Shown piece after piece: positions 11,256-21,531 of a stretch of DNA of 64,000 bases; position 1 is the stretch's first letter; every line of letters starts with the position of its first letter. A program made the position numbers and the translations under genes. This DNA is from Phytophthora sp. 'mugwort' (taxonomy: Eukaryota; Oomycota; Peronosporomycetes; Peronosporales; Peronosporaceae): positions 496,001 to 560,000 of the forward strand of contig JAUCEF010000014.1 in NCBI GenBank assembly GCA_033558025.1. The letters run 5' to 3'. The notes beneath the pieces were generated by a model. It was not told the DNA's origin. It did no database searches and worked only from the letters and a program-made list of their open reading frames with translations.

Positions 11256-11950
11256 TTTAACAGCGCACCGGCCGACAACACCGCCGCCTTCACGACGACC
11301 ATGAAGTCTAGCAGGTACTCTTCGCTCAAGGAATTCATTAACGACAAGGCCACCCTGACGGTCTCCGATGCTACGCTCACTTGCGGCTCGTGTGATCCAG
11401 ATGAGACGGCCCAGCCGCATTCTGACTCGGAGGGCTTCACCGCTTCCCACGAAGACCCGTGCGAGATCTGGTGCGACGATGTGCGTGTCTTCCAGGACAA
11501 CGATTGCGCCGCAGACTACACCACCGCTCCGGCCCAGCTGCCGTACGACCACGACGCGTGCCTCGGCAGCAGTGTTTTGACTTTCTACGGGATGGCGTTG
11601 CATTCGTCGACTTGACAGGTGTATGTAAATGCGCGCCGCTCGAGAGCACCACGTCCACAGGCGCGACGTCCACATACGCCGTTTCGGGCGCAAGCAGCGG
11701 TACTAATACTAGCACGACTGCCACGTCGACGGTATCTTCGGCCGCCTCAAACTCGAGCTCACTGGACTTCCAAAAGGACTACGCGACATCCACCTCTACG
11801 TCCACAGTCGCTCCCGCCACCACCATAGCAACGGCGACGACTGCACCGCCTGCCACTACGTCTACTACGACAACGGCCACCACCAGTACGGATGCCCCCG
11901 CTACCAATACCGACACGACGAAGTGCACAGTGCGCCGTCGCCGCAACTAA
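11256..11950 (+). pseudogene. AA17-type LPMO pseudogene, lacks the N-terminal histidine region
   Basis: Plus-strand remnant of an AA17 copper lytic polysaccharide monooxygenase. Homology begins at FNSAPADNTAAF and follows the intact paralogues through SSLKEFINDKATLTV, LTCGSCDPDE, SHEDPCEIWCDDVRVFQD, LPYDHDACLGSS and TFYGMALHSST. Defects: the signal peptide and the catalytic N-terminal His region are absent; about ten residues before HSDSEGF are deleted; the Trp codon after HSST is TGA (11613-11615); and a one-base loss a few codons later shifts the frame. The Ser/Thr-rich tail then reads on to a basic end, KCTVRRRRN, at 11950. The catalytic part is closer to the gene at 30176-31342, but the tail is like that of 12310-13245. 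It converges with the latter, 360 bp apart. Confidence 0.92.
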
Positions 11951-12309
11951 ACAGCAGATTTTGCCGGCCCTGAAGACGTTTCTTGTACGGTATAGATAGT
12001 CTGTGGCCATTACCGCTGCCTCGCCGACTTGTACTTTAAATTTGGTGTAAGGCCCTAAAGGCTGAAATTCAAACGTTTGCCAGTCACATGCCGGTGGTTT
12101 AAGTATCATAGATATGAAGAACACGTACAACAATCCTGTGAACACCAGCGGAAAGCACTTCACATCCATTAATTAACTTGTTCCGACGGTCGGGGCAGAC
12201 TCTAACACGAAACCTGACTTGCTTTACATGACTTCAAATCTATGCGGTCGAAGACTACAAGTACGCAACACACAGGGCGATCTAAAACGTCAAAAATCTA
12301 ACGCTGCGT
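11951..12309. other. spacer between convergent AA17 genes
   Basis: The shared 3' flank of the dead and live AA17 genes. It must hold the 3' UTR and poly(A) signals of the live gene, but no specific signal could be assigned. Confidence 0.5.
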
Positions 12310-13245
12310 CTAGTTGCGGCGGTGGCGGCGACGGACACTGCACTTGCTCGTGTCGCCACCGGTTTGGTTTGCGGCGCCAGTGTCGGCGGCTGGGGTGACA
12401 ACAGGCGAGTCCGTGGCAGGAGCCACAGTGGCAGCCGGGGCCTCAGTCGCGGGAGACGATGGCGTAGAAGGAGCCTCAGTGACAGTCGGGGCGTCTGTAG
12501 TAGGAGTCGTAGGCATGTTCTTCGTCTGCTCAGTCGAAGTAGACGCATCGCTGATCTGCTCGCTCGATGAGGAGTCGGTTGCAGGCGTGGTCGAGTTTGA
12601 GCTGCTGGTGCTGCCACCGACAGCGAACTTGGACTTGGCGCCCGTGGACGTGGTCTTCTCAAGAGCAGCGCAATTAATGTATACCTGCCATGAGGGCGAG
12701 TGCAGAGCAATCCAGTAGAGCGTCAGGCCCGAAGAGCCGAGGCACGCGTCGTGGTCGTACGGCAGCTTGGCCGGGGCCGTAGGGAAGTTCTTAGGACAGT
12801 TGTCGTTCTGGAACACACGCGTCTCATCGCACCAAACTTCACACGGGCCCTCGTGGGAAGGCGAGAAGCCCTCACCGCTGCCGTGACTCCACTCGACATA
12901 CGTCTCGGGCACAGGCTGCGGGTTCTCGTCCGGGTTCGTGTAGCCGCATGTCTTGGTGAACTTGGGGTTAGTGAGAACCATCTTGTCGTTCATGAACTCT
13001 TTCAGCGATGAGTACTTGCTGGCTGAGAAGCCCTTATTAAAATTGGCCGTGTTGTCCGACGGAGAGCCGCCGAAAGTGCCGCTGAAGCCCGATTTACTAG
13101 AGTCAATCGTTGCCATGAACTGCGTGGTGTCACCAACGAAGGTGAACTCCACCTTCGGCACCGACATGTAGCCGTGGCCCTTCACGGTGGAAGCGAACAA
13201 GGCCGAGGCGACAAAAGCAGTGAACGAAGCTTTCACGAGGACCAT
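12310..13245 (-). CDS. secreted AA17 lytic polysaccharide monooxygenase, basic tail
   Basis: Intact gene for a 311-residue secreted copper LPMO of the AA17 type. Enzymes of this family oxidatively cleave pectin (homogalacturonan) in plant cell walls. Residues 1-23 (MVLVKASFTAFVASALFAST...) are a signal peptide. Cleavage leaves His24 at the mature N-terminus in HGYMSVP, the copper-binding histidine brace position. The catalytic domain spans about 24-198, with LKEFMNDK, TYVEWSHGSGEGF, SHEGPCEVWCDE, LPYDHDACLGSS and WQVYINC. The cysteines at 100, 135, 139, 150, 168 and 192 fit disulfides. A Ser/Thr/Pro/Ala-rich linker covers 199-299, and the protein ends in a basic tail, KCSVRRRHRRN. The frame opens at 13329, but the Met at 13245 is chosen because it starts the signal peptide and lies 50-60 nt below a good core promoter. 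No intron is needed. Confidence 0.95.
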   Translation of the reverse strand: MVLVKASFTAFVASALFASTVKGHGYMSVPKVEFTFVGDTTQFMATIDSSKSGFSGTFGGSPSDNTANFNKGFSASKYSSLKEFMNDKMVLTNPKFTKTCGYTNPDENPQPVPETYVEWSHGSGEGFSPSHEGPCEVWCDETRVFQNDNCPKNFPTAPAKLPYDHDACLGSSGLTLYWIALHSPSWQVYINCAALEKTTSTGAKSKFAVGGSTSSSNSTTPATDSSSSEQISDASTSTEQTKNMPTTPTTDAPTVTEAPSTPSSPATEAPAATVAPATDSPVVTPAADTGAANQTGGDTSKCSVRRRHRRN

Positions 13246-13286
13246 CTTTGAAAACCTGTAGTTGTTGAGGTGGTTGACTGGGGCGA

Positions 13287-13302
13287 GTAAATTCAAAAGT
13301 GA
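13287..13302 (-). promoter_or_regulatory. oomycete INR plus FPR core promoter
   Basis: Minus-strand tcactttTGaatttac. The INR (YCAYTYY) matches as TCACTTT at 13302-13296, and the FPR (MWTTTNC) matches as AATTTAC at 13293-13287, in the usual order and spacing. It lies 42-57 nt upstream of the LPMO start codon, a normal 5' UTR length for oomycetes. Confidence 0.75.
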
Positions 13303-13329
13303 GTGACCTGCTGACTCCTCATCGATCAA

Positions 13330-16300
13330 GCTCGTGCTGTCCGTGCGTTTGGCGTCAGTAGGCCAAAAGTGAGGGGCCGACTCCAGATTACATGTAAGAG
13401 GAAGCGTGACCCAGCAGCAAGCGTTAAAAGCGAGCCAAATTCATGTCAGCGCATGGGATCTGCTGCCGGCATCAACCTTGCTGGAGTCCATATGGGATCT
13501 CTACGGATTTGCGGACAAACGCATGCCAGCAAACTACATAAATGGACACTTTAATCTGATCGCATTACATGTACGGTATCAGTCCTTTTGAGCAGGCCAT
13601 GGATAAAATTTCTATATTTCTATTAAACGACATTTGAAAATCTAATCTATCTAGTGAAGGTAGTGGCCAGCGTAGCGGCGACTACCAAGGCAAATTTGAT
13701 TTAATCATGTCTGAATCTGTACAATGCGCACTGGCGGCTGCGAGGCAAATTGCAACGCGAATGCGCGGCCACTCAGTACATGGGGGCAGAATAGCCAAGG
13801 GCCAACAACAAACCGTCCTGGTGGTATTACCGGTGGTGGTTGTACTGCATTTGATTAACGTACCCTCGCGCCCCGTTCTGGTGGGAATTTAGCATTTTCA
13901 TGTAAACTTGCTGCTTTTCTATAGTACAATGTTGCCGCTTTTCTGTGCAACGGTTTGTCTAGTATCAGCAGTCGCACCCGCCAAATGGGGTGGTAAAGAG
14001 TTGACATGAAACAGCTGGTGGTGGCGAAGGTACTACAATTTAAAGTACATGTACGCTTTTCCAGGCGGTTGGCGGTGCCGTTCGTGACCCGACTCGCGAA
14101 TAATGCGACTCATGTCACGTGAACTTTGAAGTGGCAGACCAGATGAACCTGAGCATGACCAATGTCAGATCTTAACAGCGCGACAAACTGCAAAGCTGCT
14201 TCTGGGTGACCGGCGCGTACTGTATTACTCTTGCACTTTGACGGCAATGTCGCCGTCTCTACATATCAGCGGGACCTCGCTCAGAGAGGGGGGCGAACGA
14301 ATGCTGGAATCGACCAGCTGGCGGTTGTGTGGGTAAGGCGTGAAATCAGCTGAAGCGAGAGAGCGACCGGCGGATTCACCAGCAGGTCGACCGACGCGAT
14401 GTGACTCGTGTCTTTATTGGTGTATCCCCCAAACAGAATATTCGCCGGGCTCTTGGCGCGACTGGATTCCCAATTGGGAATCCCATCGGAAAGGAGCACA
14501 GCCGACTGAAGGATGGCATGGGATCGAGAAACTGAGTTTGGGTACATCTGGGCGCACTAGGCTGCATAATAAGCAGGCGATTATGTAGGCTCATCTCTCA
14601 TGATAACCTATGCCGTCAAGAGTGAAGCGCAACTGCCCCGTTTGCCGATGATAGGAAGCGGATTCGTCGAAACCACGTGCTGCTCAGGAAAGGATACAGT
14701 ACTGTTCCTCGTCAGCTCCAAATGTACACGAATAACTTGTATGGTTCAAGTTCAATGATACTTGCGCTCCGTGACAGCAGAACCGTCGCCATCCTGTCAA
14801 TGCAATGGTTGAAAGCTGTACATATCTTCGTCGACTGTTCTCCTCCAGGCCATCTGCATTTGGATTGCCGGGAGGACGGAAGGTACTCAATCCGATTACG
14901 GTACGAGTGCATCGTCCGCCAATCACTAATAGGGAAAAACTGCACTGCAGTGGAGAGAGCATGCTCGTCCTAAGCCCTGAATTATGGAGCATAGTACCAT
15001 ATAGCAGCATACGACCACATGACTGCATCGGCATTTGATCTACATGAACAACGACCACAGCGCGCAAAGCAGAGCAATCGATCGTAATCCGATTCGGACG
15101 TCGTGACCACCTACGCGACACCGTCGATCAGGTCCGAGCCTGACCAGAACAGGTTGCCTCATAAATTATGAGTCAGAATGCCATGGACCATGATCGGTCG
15201 ATCCAATCACCGCCATCCGGATACCAGTCTTACCTCACAACAACAAAAGTCGCTCGCTAAAGCCTATTCTAACTGCCAATTTAAGTCCGAGTCGCTGTTT
15301 TAGCACGATAATAAGCACCTTTTGGGTACCGCCAACCTCCAAAAGACGAGATCAACTAATAATGTGTGAACAGATCGTTGGCAATCACTTTTCGATTGCT
15401 AGCAACCGACACCGGATTTGTCTCCACCTCTGTCGCTGTAGTGCTACAGTACAATCAATAAATGATTGCTACTGGGCTAAGGTGGGTGGGTGGGGGAGCA
15501 AAATTCGCTCCCTCCTGGTTGGCGACATCCAGCACCAAGTTTTTTTTTAATACCCACTGCAATAAACTTCACCGCGAAATTGTTTGGTCGAGTGATATTG
15601 CTACTAGCGAGATTGCCTTGCAAGATAATTAATATTACTAACGAGAAGCACACATTGAGGTTAGATACTAATTATTGGGCTCGACACACCATCATACACG
15701 ACGCAGATTTCGTTTTTCTAGGCAGAAAGTATCACAATAAATCGCGGGCTTATTGTGAATCTCGTGAAGGATTCATATTCTTAACTCACCACGACTTATT
15801 GTGAATCTCGGGGGGGGGGGGGGGGGGGGGGGGGGCGGTCATATTATCTCTTGCTAATTCCGGAATCTGAGTAAATCTGATACGTAACTGAGAAGAAAAC
15901 AATTGCAAGCACAATGAGAGTCGATGGTGAATTACAAAAGTGGTTGCTGGAGTTTCGATGTGGTTGTAGGTGTACATCGCAGGTAGCTGTCGACCTTTGC
16001 TCGGTTGCAACGAGCGATGTAAAATAAAGGCAGGAATCTACATAGTGGTGGTTTACAGGAGGGGCTTAATTAGATAATTGATATTCCATTAGTTTTCATA
16101 AGCTTCGTTCGGTCGGTGAGGCAGACAGCAAGATCAACTCAGAATTATAGTATCGTCGGTAGACATCTTTCTTCGCACCCAGTCGTCACCCGCGCCTATC
16201 CTCAGTGAGACCAAGGATGACCCAGGTTCATTTCGTAAGTCAGGTCTCGTTCGAGGATGACCCAGGTACCCTCCCCGCCGAGTACGGGCTCCCTCAGAGC

Positions 16301-16459
16301 GCTGCATATCTAGTTACCAAAGCCAGGATATCTGTTGAGATTAATTCAAGTCGCAATATGCTTCTCATAACTCAAGTGGCTTGGCACTTTGAAATATTTC
16401 AAATCAGCATCATCGACCTGGAACACCCGTCGGCTGCCAACCTCCAACTATAAGCCGCT
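13330..16459. other. 3 kb without a recognisable gene
   Basis: Contains scattered ORFs of up to 145 codons on both strands, the longest being minus strand 14684-15121, with no motif I can place. Also present are a G26 run at 15810-15835 and two direct repeats: ttattgtgaatctcg at 15750 and 15797, and a gaggatgacccaggt-like 15-mer near 16213 and 16254. Probably old transposon debris. Confidence 0.5.
15810..15835. repeat. poly-G run (26 G)
   Basis: Uninterrupted homopolymer of 26 G. It may be partly an assembly or sequencing effect. No function is inferred. Confidence 0.9.
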
Positions 16460-16925
16460 CCGCGCTGAAAAATGCCAAGGAGCGCTACCTCACGTATTCG
16501 ATTACCATACGTGCAGCGAACAAGGAAAAGGGATCGAACAAGAAGGCGTTACTAAGAAGATGCCGAAGTTCATCGATGGTGGCCCAAACAATTTCTTGGA
16601 ATGGGCCTACCACTTCAATCAGCTTGCTAACCTCAAATCATGGAACGCCGAGGACAAGTTCTTGAATCCCACTATCCTGCTCGAAGGAGACCTAGATGAA
16701 GCATTTACGGACGCGGCGATCACGGACGAGGACATCCGCATGGACGAAGAGTTCACACGCGCGTTCTGTAAGGCGTCTAGTGCTACCTACCGCCTACAGA
16801 GAGAACTGCGGGAAATAAGAAAGTCTCGCAGCGAGTCCCTCGCTGAGTACAGCAAGGAATCCACCTCGCTCTTGTTTGTGATGAAGGACGCTACGACATA
16901 CCTGAGAAGTCGCCAACAGAGATCA
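16460..16925 (+). pseudogene. LTR-retrotransposon gag fragment (gypsy-like)
   Basis: The plus-strand frame contains MPKFIDGGPNNFLEWAYHFN, then WNAEDKFLNPTILLEGD and a helical stretch YRLQRELREIRKSRSESLAE. This is the layout of a retrotransposon gag: an FLEW-type capsid start, then an amphipathic helix with Arg-Lys-Ser spacing. The frame continues to 17009, but after about 16925 the sequence belongs to an oppositely oriented copia fragment. The gag was therefore cut by that insertion or joined to it. No LTR or pol of this element is seen. Confidence 0.6.
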
Positions 16926-16939
16926 GTACGCATTGACAC

Positions 16940-18060
16940 CACTGTTCTTATCGGGTACATTCGTGTGTACAAATTTCAACACACGCGAAGTCTTCGTCAG
17001 CGACCGTGACGGGAACGGTGCAATCGTCTGCTCGCCTTCCGGCAATCACCACACATCGTCTCGATGTCCTTGTCATACCGTTATTGATCGGATATCCCAT
17101 GCGGACGTGCCATATCCCCCATTCATCAACCCGAGTGTATGCCACAAACCGTGTTTACTCCTACTGGCAGTCCAGCAGGTACGCTTTGCCGGTCTTTTAC
17201 CCCAAAAAATCGCGACCACATTGGTCTTGCCCCAGATGATGCAGGAAGAACACTCGAACTCCACACTCGGCAACCTTCCCCACATATAGTTGCCGTCTAT
17301 ATAGTCCGGGGATTTGCAGCACCTCTTCATCGCGATCCGGATATTGTCCAGACCCGTCAGCGGCACCGTTCCACGTCCATTCACCCGCTACGCCTGCCAT
17401 CCGCAACCGTCGCGTCGCTGCCTTAGTCCAGCGCATCGAATAAAAAATATCATTGTGATTGTGAGGTATGTACGCTGCCGCACCACTGTCGATAATCCAC
17501 CCAACAGACTGTTCCTCGCCATTTGTCCACGAAACACCGCCATTCTCCCGCGGACCGTTTCTCTTGCGAGCCACCCTTAAGCCGCCCAGCATTCGCCGTA
17601 AACTCGCGTGCCGTGGTCTCCTCCTTTTGTAACCGTGCGTGTTCCTTCAGCAACTTCTCTATGCATCGTTGAGGGCGATGTCCTTAGCATTCTCCGCAAT
17701 CGACGCAATCAGCTCATACCCCTAGGGAAGGCTCCCCATTAGCAGCACAAGCTAACGCGACTCCCCCAGTCCGACTTCCAATTCGTCGAAAACATTAGGT
17801 GCTTGCTATTGTCGAACCCTTCTCCAACTTAAAAAATTCGTGTCATCATGACACGGTTTTAGAGTTGGTGCCGTTGTGGGAATTCTCGAAGCGTGTTCCA
17901 TGCTTGCACCCCACGGGTCACATACCGTATCGTGATCTGATACTACAGCTCAACACCTTGAGCGATTGCGCTAAATGTCTTGGCAACGTTCACCCGTCAC
18001 GTCTCGGTGATCTCGTCCTCCGACTTGACGACCTACGACCTCCATATCGCTAGAAATCCT
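16940..18060 (-). pseudogene. Ty1/copia gag-protease-preintegrase fragment
   Basis: Minus-strand frames from 18060 down show a weak gag end (EDEITET near 18015) and then, at 17592-17197, the aspartic protease motif GWIIDSGAAAYIPHN, the copia form of W-x-DSGA. The GAG-preintegrase signature WHVRMGYPINNGM follows at about 17090, and a Cys-rich segment (CVEICTHEC) near 16960. Several stops and shifts break the frames. The integrase, reverse transcriptase and RNase H are missing, so the element is truncated at the gypsy gag junction. Confidence 0.75.
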
Positions 18061-19732
18061 TTCCGGGGAGGTTCATGCGCATGTTATACCCCTGATGAAA
18101 GTAGCTCCCACTACTCAGGAGGACTTCGGCTCTCTTGGTAGTCGTGGTTTGAGCGTACTTGTGTGGTATTGTGGTTTGGAGAACTGTCACATTGACCGGG
18201 TCCTGACGGGAGTGGATCCGGCAGTTGGATATGGATGACGGTGGTTGAAGGTTCCTGATGACGTCAGGCGTCAATAAGGTTGTGCGATAGGGTTATGGTG
18301 CCAGAGTCAAGGGGGGAGGGATTCGCTAGGGCCACGCCTTATTTTTGTGTATGTCCCTGCACTTCGGGCAAACCCTTTATCAGGCGGACCCTCAGCGTGG
18401 CCGGATCCGAAGGTGCACGGCATATGTGCAAGCAGACTAGGAAGCCCAACGGCGGGAAGGATCCCTGGCCGGATGGGAAGATAAGGTAGAGGATAGGATG
18501 AAGGCTAACATAAATCAGAGTCGATTTTGCTTGGAAGTTCGCAACTGGTTAAAATATTGGGATTTGTATTAGTCCATGCTTTAATCAAATAATATATACA
18601 TTGCACCACGTGGCAGTCCATTAGATAGCTTGGCTAGTGGACCATGCATGTCCTTTGCCTCGACCCCCCCCCTCTCCCCAAGATCCCACTATAGGAAGCG
18701 GCAAGCAAAAAAGGAAAATCCCGAGAGGATACAACACTCAACAACTCCGGATCCGATACACTACTACCGATACACAAGATCTACCGGTGCAAGACCTAGA
18801 TCAACCTACCTGCGATCCTGTGCGAAAGAACTACCGCGCAAGATTCAACCTCCTAAGTCCCCGCCAAGGACGTTCAAGCTTCACCTGCAGCGCATCTTGT
18901 ATCAAAGAGAGAGCAGATCTAGCCTGCCGACGGGTAGACGAGGTGAGCCTCATCGGTAACCCCATGGTCGCCGGAGTACCCCCTTTCTTAGTCGGTACCC
19001 CGCGTAGTGTGTGATTGTGGGATCTCTGCTAATTCTAGCGGATCCACCCCGCCACATTTGTAGAGCATTCCAGGTCCGGTTGTTCTTGCAACCATTAACC
19101 TGTTGAGGAGCACCTGTGTTGTTGAGGACAAATGCCGAAGCGAGTAGATTAGAGTGACTTAAATCTTTCCTTCATATCTTTCTAGATTTCTTATGTTGTC
19201 CTGTTGAATGAGCTTGCGCAAACACCAGTTCCTACCACCAAAATTGCTATCTTGGTGATCAGCCAGTCCGAGTACGGTCGGGATGAAACGTGTCCGCGAT
19301 TGCAAGAGCGGCGTAACTTCACTACCTCGACACTATGAGAGTATTATTGCCTATGATTTACCTCGGCATCTCGGCGGTTAGCTTCATTGTTTTCTCCATA
19401 GTAATTCAGTTCAGTCAGTAATTGTTCCAGTTTAATATTAGTCTGGAATCTCAGCTGTGTCATATAATTATTATCATTTTGTAATCAACAAAGCATTGAA
19501 CTCCAATAATTATTCAGTATAAATATAATTGAGTTCGTTGACACTTTTGCATTGTTCAATAAATTTTCAAATTAATATTTATTAAAATACATGATCGGTC
19601 CAGCACCATAATGCTTGATCATTCAAACAAACGCCTCCGTACATTCGCCAAAATTGCTCGCACTAAGGGGCTTAGCTTTTGTCCATGTTAAACACTACGC
19701 TACATCGATTCATGAGAGACTTCACTTCTACT
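18061..19732. other. non-coding, possible LTR remnant
   Basis: No long coding frame with family resemblance. The stretch from about 19091 (tgttgaggagcacctgtg) through an A+T-rich tail to about 19600 looks like an LTR in composition. It lies on the side where the 5' LTR of the minus-strand copia fragment would be. I could not find a partner copy to confirm this. Confidence 0.3.
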
Positions 19733-20970
19733 CTAAACTTGAGGTGACACCGTGCCAGCGGTGCTGGCGCCTTCAAGAGTATTGAAATCCAGGCCCGTCG
19801 TAGAGCCAGTGTACTCGGCGCCGGATTCGGTGCTGTCGGCGATATCAAGAGAACTGCAATCCTCCTCGGCCATGTCGAGTGATCCACATTCTGAGTCATC
19901 CTAAGCCATGTCGAGCGATCCACACTCTGAATCTTCGACGTGACTAGCGTCACCTGCGACTTCCTCGGAGTCGGACCCACCCGTCGCTGAAGTTGAATTG
20001 TCGGTCGATGTTGAGGTCGACTCCTCAGTGTCATTTCCGGTAACATCGAGAGACCCACACTCAGACTCGTCCGATCCAGCGACGTCGAGAGATACGCAGT
20101 CTGAGTCGTCGGATCCGGAAACGTCCAGGGAGCCGCAGTCCGATCTCTCCGCTTCAGCAGCAGTGGAATCATCAGTAGTGGTTGACGGCGTTACCGTTGT
20201 ACCGGTGGGGACAGTCATTGTCGTAGTATCCGTCGTGACAGTAGAGTTGCGGTGGTCGTAGCAGGGGCTGTGGTGGTCGTAGCACGGGCTGTGGTGGTCG
20301 TGTTAGTAGACGTCGATGTGGCAGTGGAGCCCGACGAAGTGCTTGAGGCAGCAGCCACCATCGTGCTGTTGACCGATCCACTCAATGGGACACAGTTAAT
20401 GTACACCTGTCACGGAAGGCCATGCAGAGCGATCCAGCAGGCTGTAAGCTTTGAGGCACCCTCACACTTGGAGACGTCGTACGGCCATTTGGACGGCGAG
20501 TCGGGGTAGTTGACGGCGCAATTACCATCCCCCCCCCCTCGAAAGCTAAAACGTCGTCATACCAGACCTCGCACGGACCATCGTGGCCCTCAGTGAGCTG
20601 GTTTCCACTCGACGTACTCGGACGGCAGATCCCTGGCCGTTCCATTGGCGAGTGAGAAGCCGCACTCTAAGGTGGCCGTGCCGAAGGGTGGCAGCATCTG
20701 CACTTCGACTGTCTTGTCCACGAGGCCTTTGAGCGACGTGTACGAGCTCTCGTTGAAGGCAGATCAGTAAGCCTCCCTGTTGAGCTCCGGGGCTGTCGAG
20801 TAGGACATATTATCTGGGCAGGGCAGGTACGTCTGCCCTGCGATGGTGGCCGCGAAATTGTTGGTAGCCCAAGACACAGGCATCGGGTCGATCGTGTAGC
20901 TGTGTGCATCGACTTGCACGGTCAGAGTGGCGACAGCGACCATCAATGATGCGAACAAGCAGGACACCAT
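19733..20970 (-). pseudogene. AA17-type LPMO pseudogene with CGSLD-repeat tail
   Basis: Minus-strand copy with a clean signal peptide from the Met at 20970 (MVSCLFASLMVAVATLTVQV). It leads to a mature N-terminal His in HSYTIDPMPVSW, so the histidine brace start is kept although the sequence is diverged. A stop at about 20767, more stops and shifts from about 20600, and a C-run near 20527 destroy the catalytic domain. The tail stays readable: a Thr-rich linker, then repeats such as SDCGSLDVSGSD, SECGSLDVTGND and SECGSLDMA. One further stop interrupts the repeats before they resume and end FNTLEGASTAGTVSPQV at 19733. Its promoter is still good, suggesting recent loss. Confidence 0.92.
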
Positions 20971-20993
20971 TTCTCTCTTTGTTATTCACCATC

Positions 20994-21009
20994 GGAAATT
21001 GAAGAATGA
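20994..21009 (-). promoter_or_regulatory. oomycete INR plus FPR core promoter of dead AA17 copy
   Basis: Minus-strand tcattctTCaatttcc. The INR matches as TCATTCT (21009-21003) and the FPR as AATTTCC (21000-20994). It is a full match to the oomycete core promoter at 24-39 nt from the ATG, kept although the gene is broken. Confidence 0.8.
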
Positions 21010-21531
21010 AGAGGACGTAGCAACAAAGAGTTTGGTTGTTAAAAAAAAGGTGCAACGAGTGACTGGGTGACTGGTCTGTAGGGAATGATACCTGAGGAAT
21101 CCTTTAGACACGACCACACGGATCACTATTGAAATTCCTGTCCTTTCGGTGGAACAGCTGCCACTTGCACAGTGTACTGTATATGTACCACCCGATGCAT
21201 TGACTGTCGAAATGGGTTAGCCGATGACTAAAACGCAACCAGGAAATACGGAACGAGAACAGGTTACAAATCTACACAACACACAAACAAATCCACAAGC
21301 GTAGTAACTCATCCACAACTGTCCTAACTATTCCACAGACTTGTGGACCTATCCACGCGAAGGCACAACGAGAGCGCTTTCAGCCAATTAGGGGCGGGCG
21401 AGTTTTCAGGATTAGTTTTAATCAATCGCTCCCTCTACCAGTTAGACCCTTTGGAATAAAACCATACCCACCTTTATCAAATTTCCGGGGGTGGGCGCCA
21501 AAGGAGTCCTCGCCATTCAACCAGTAGCACG
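21010..21531. other. MULE 5' flank with repeated ATCCACA-like motifs
   Basis: No coding frame. Between 21280 and 21360 the words aatccaca, catccaca, ttccacag and tatccacg recur with tgtgga in the opposite sense. This is the kind of subterminal motif cluster found near the ends of DNA transposons, here just upstream of a MULE transposase. Confidence 0.35.

Noticed and set aside
11100..11724. Long minus-strand ORFs (up to 197 codons)
   Set aside because: They are shadows of the plus-strand AA17 pseudogene; the Arg-rich, patternless translation is typical of antisense.
12314..12718. 134-codon plus-strand ORF across the AA17 gene
   Set aside because: It is antisense to the Ser/Thr-rich linker of the intact LPMO; such G+C-rich repeats keep the other strand open. 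No independent support.
15810..15835. G26 run as a possible quadruplex element
   Set aside because: A plain homopolymer of uncertain length; no organised G-tract pattern or gene context.
21280..21360. Cluster of ATCCACA words resembling DnaA boxes
   Set aside because: The window is eukaryotic; a transposon subterminal motif cluster is the simpler reading.
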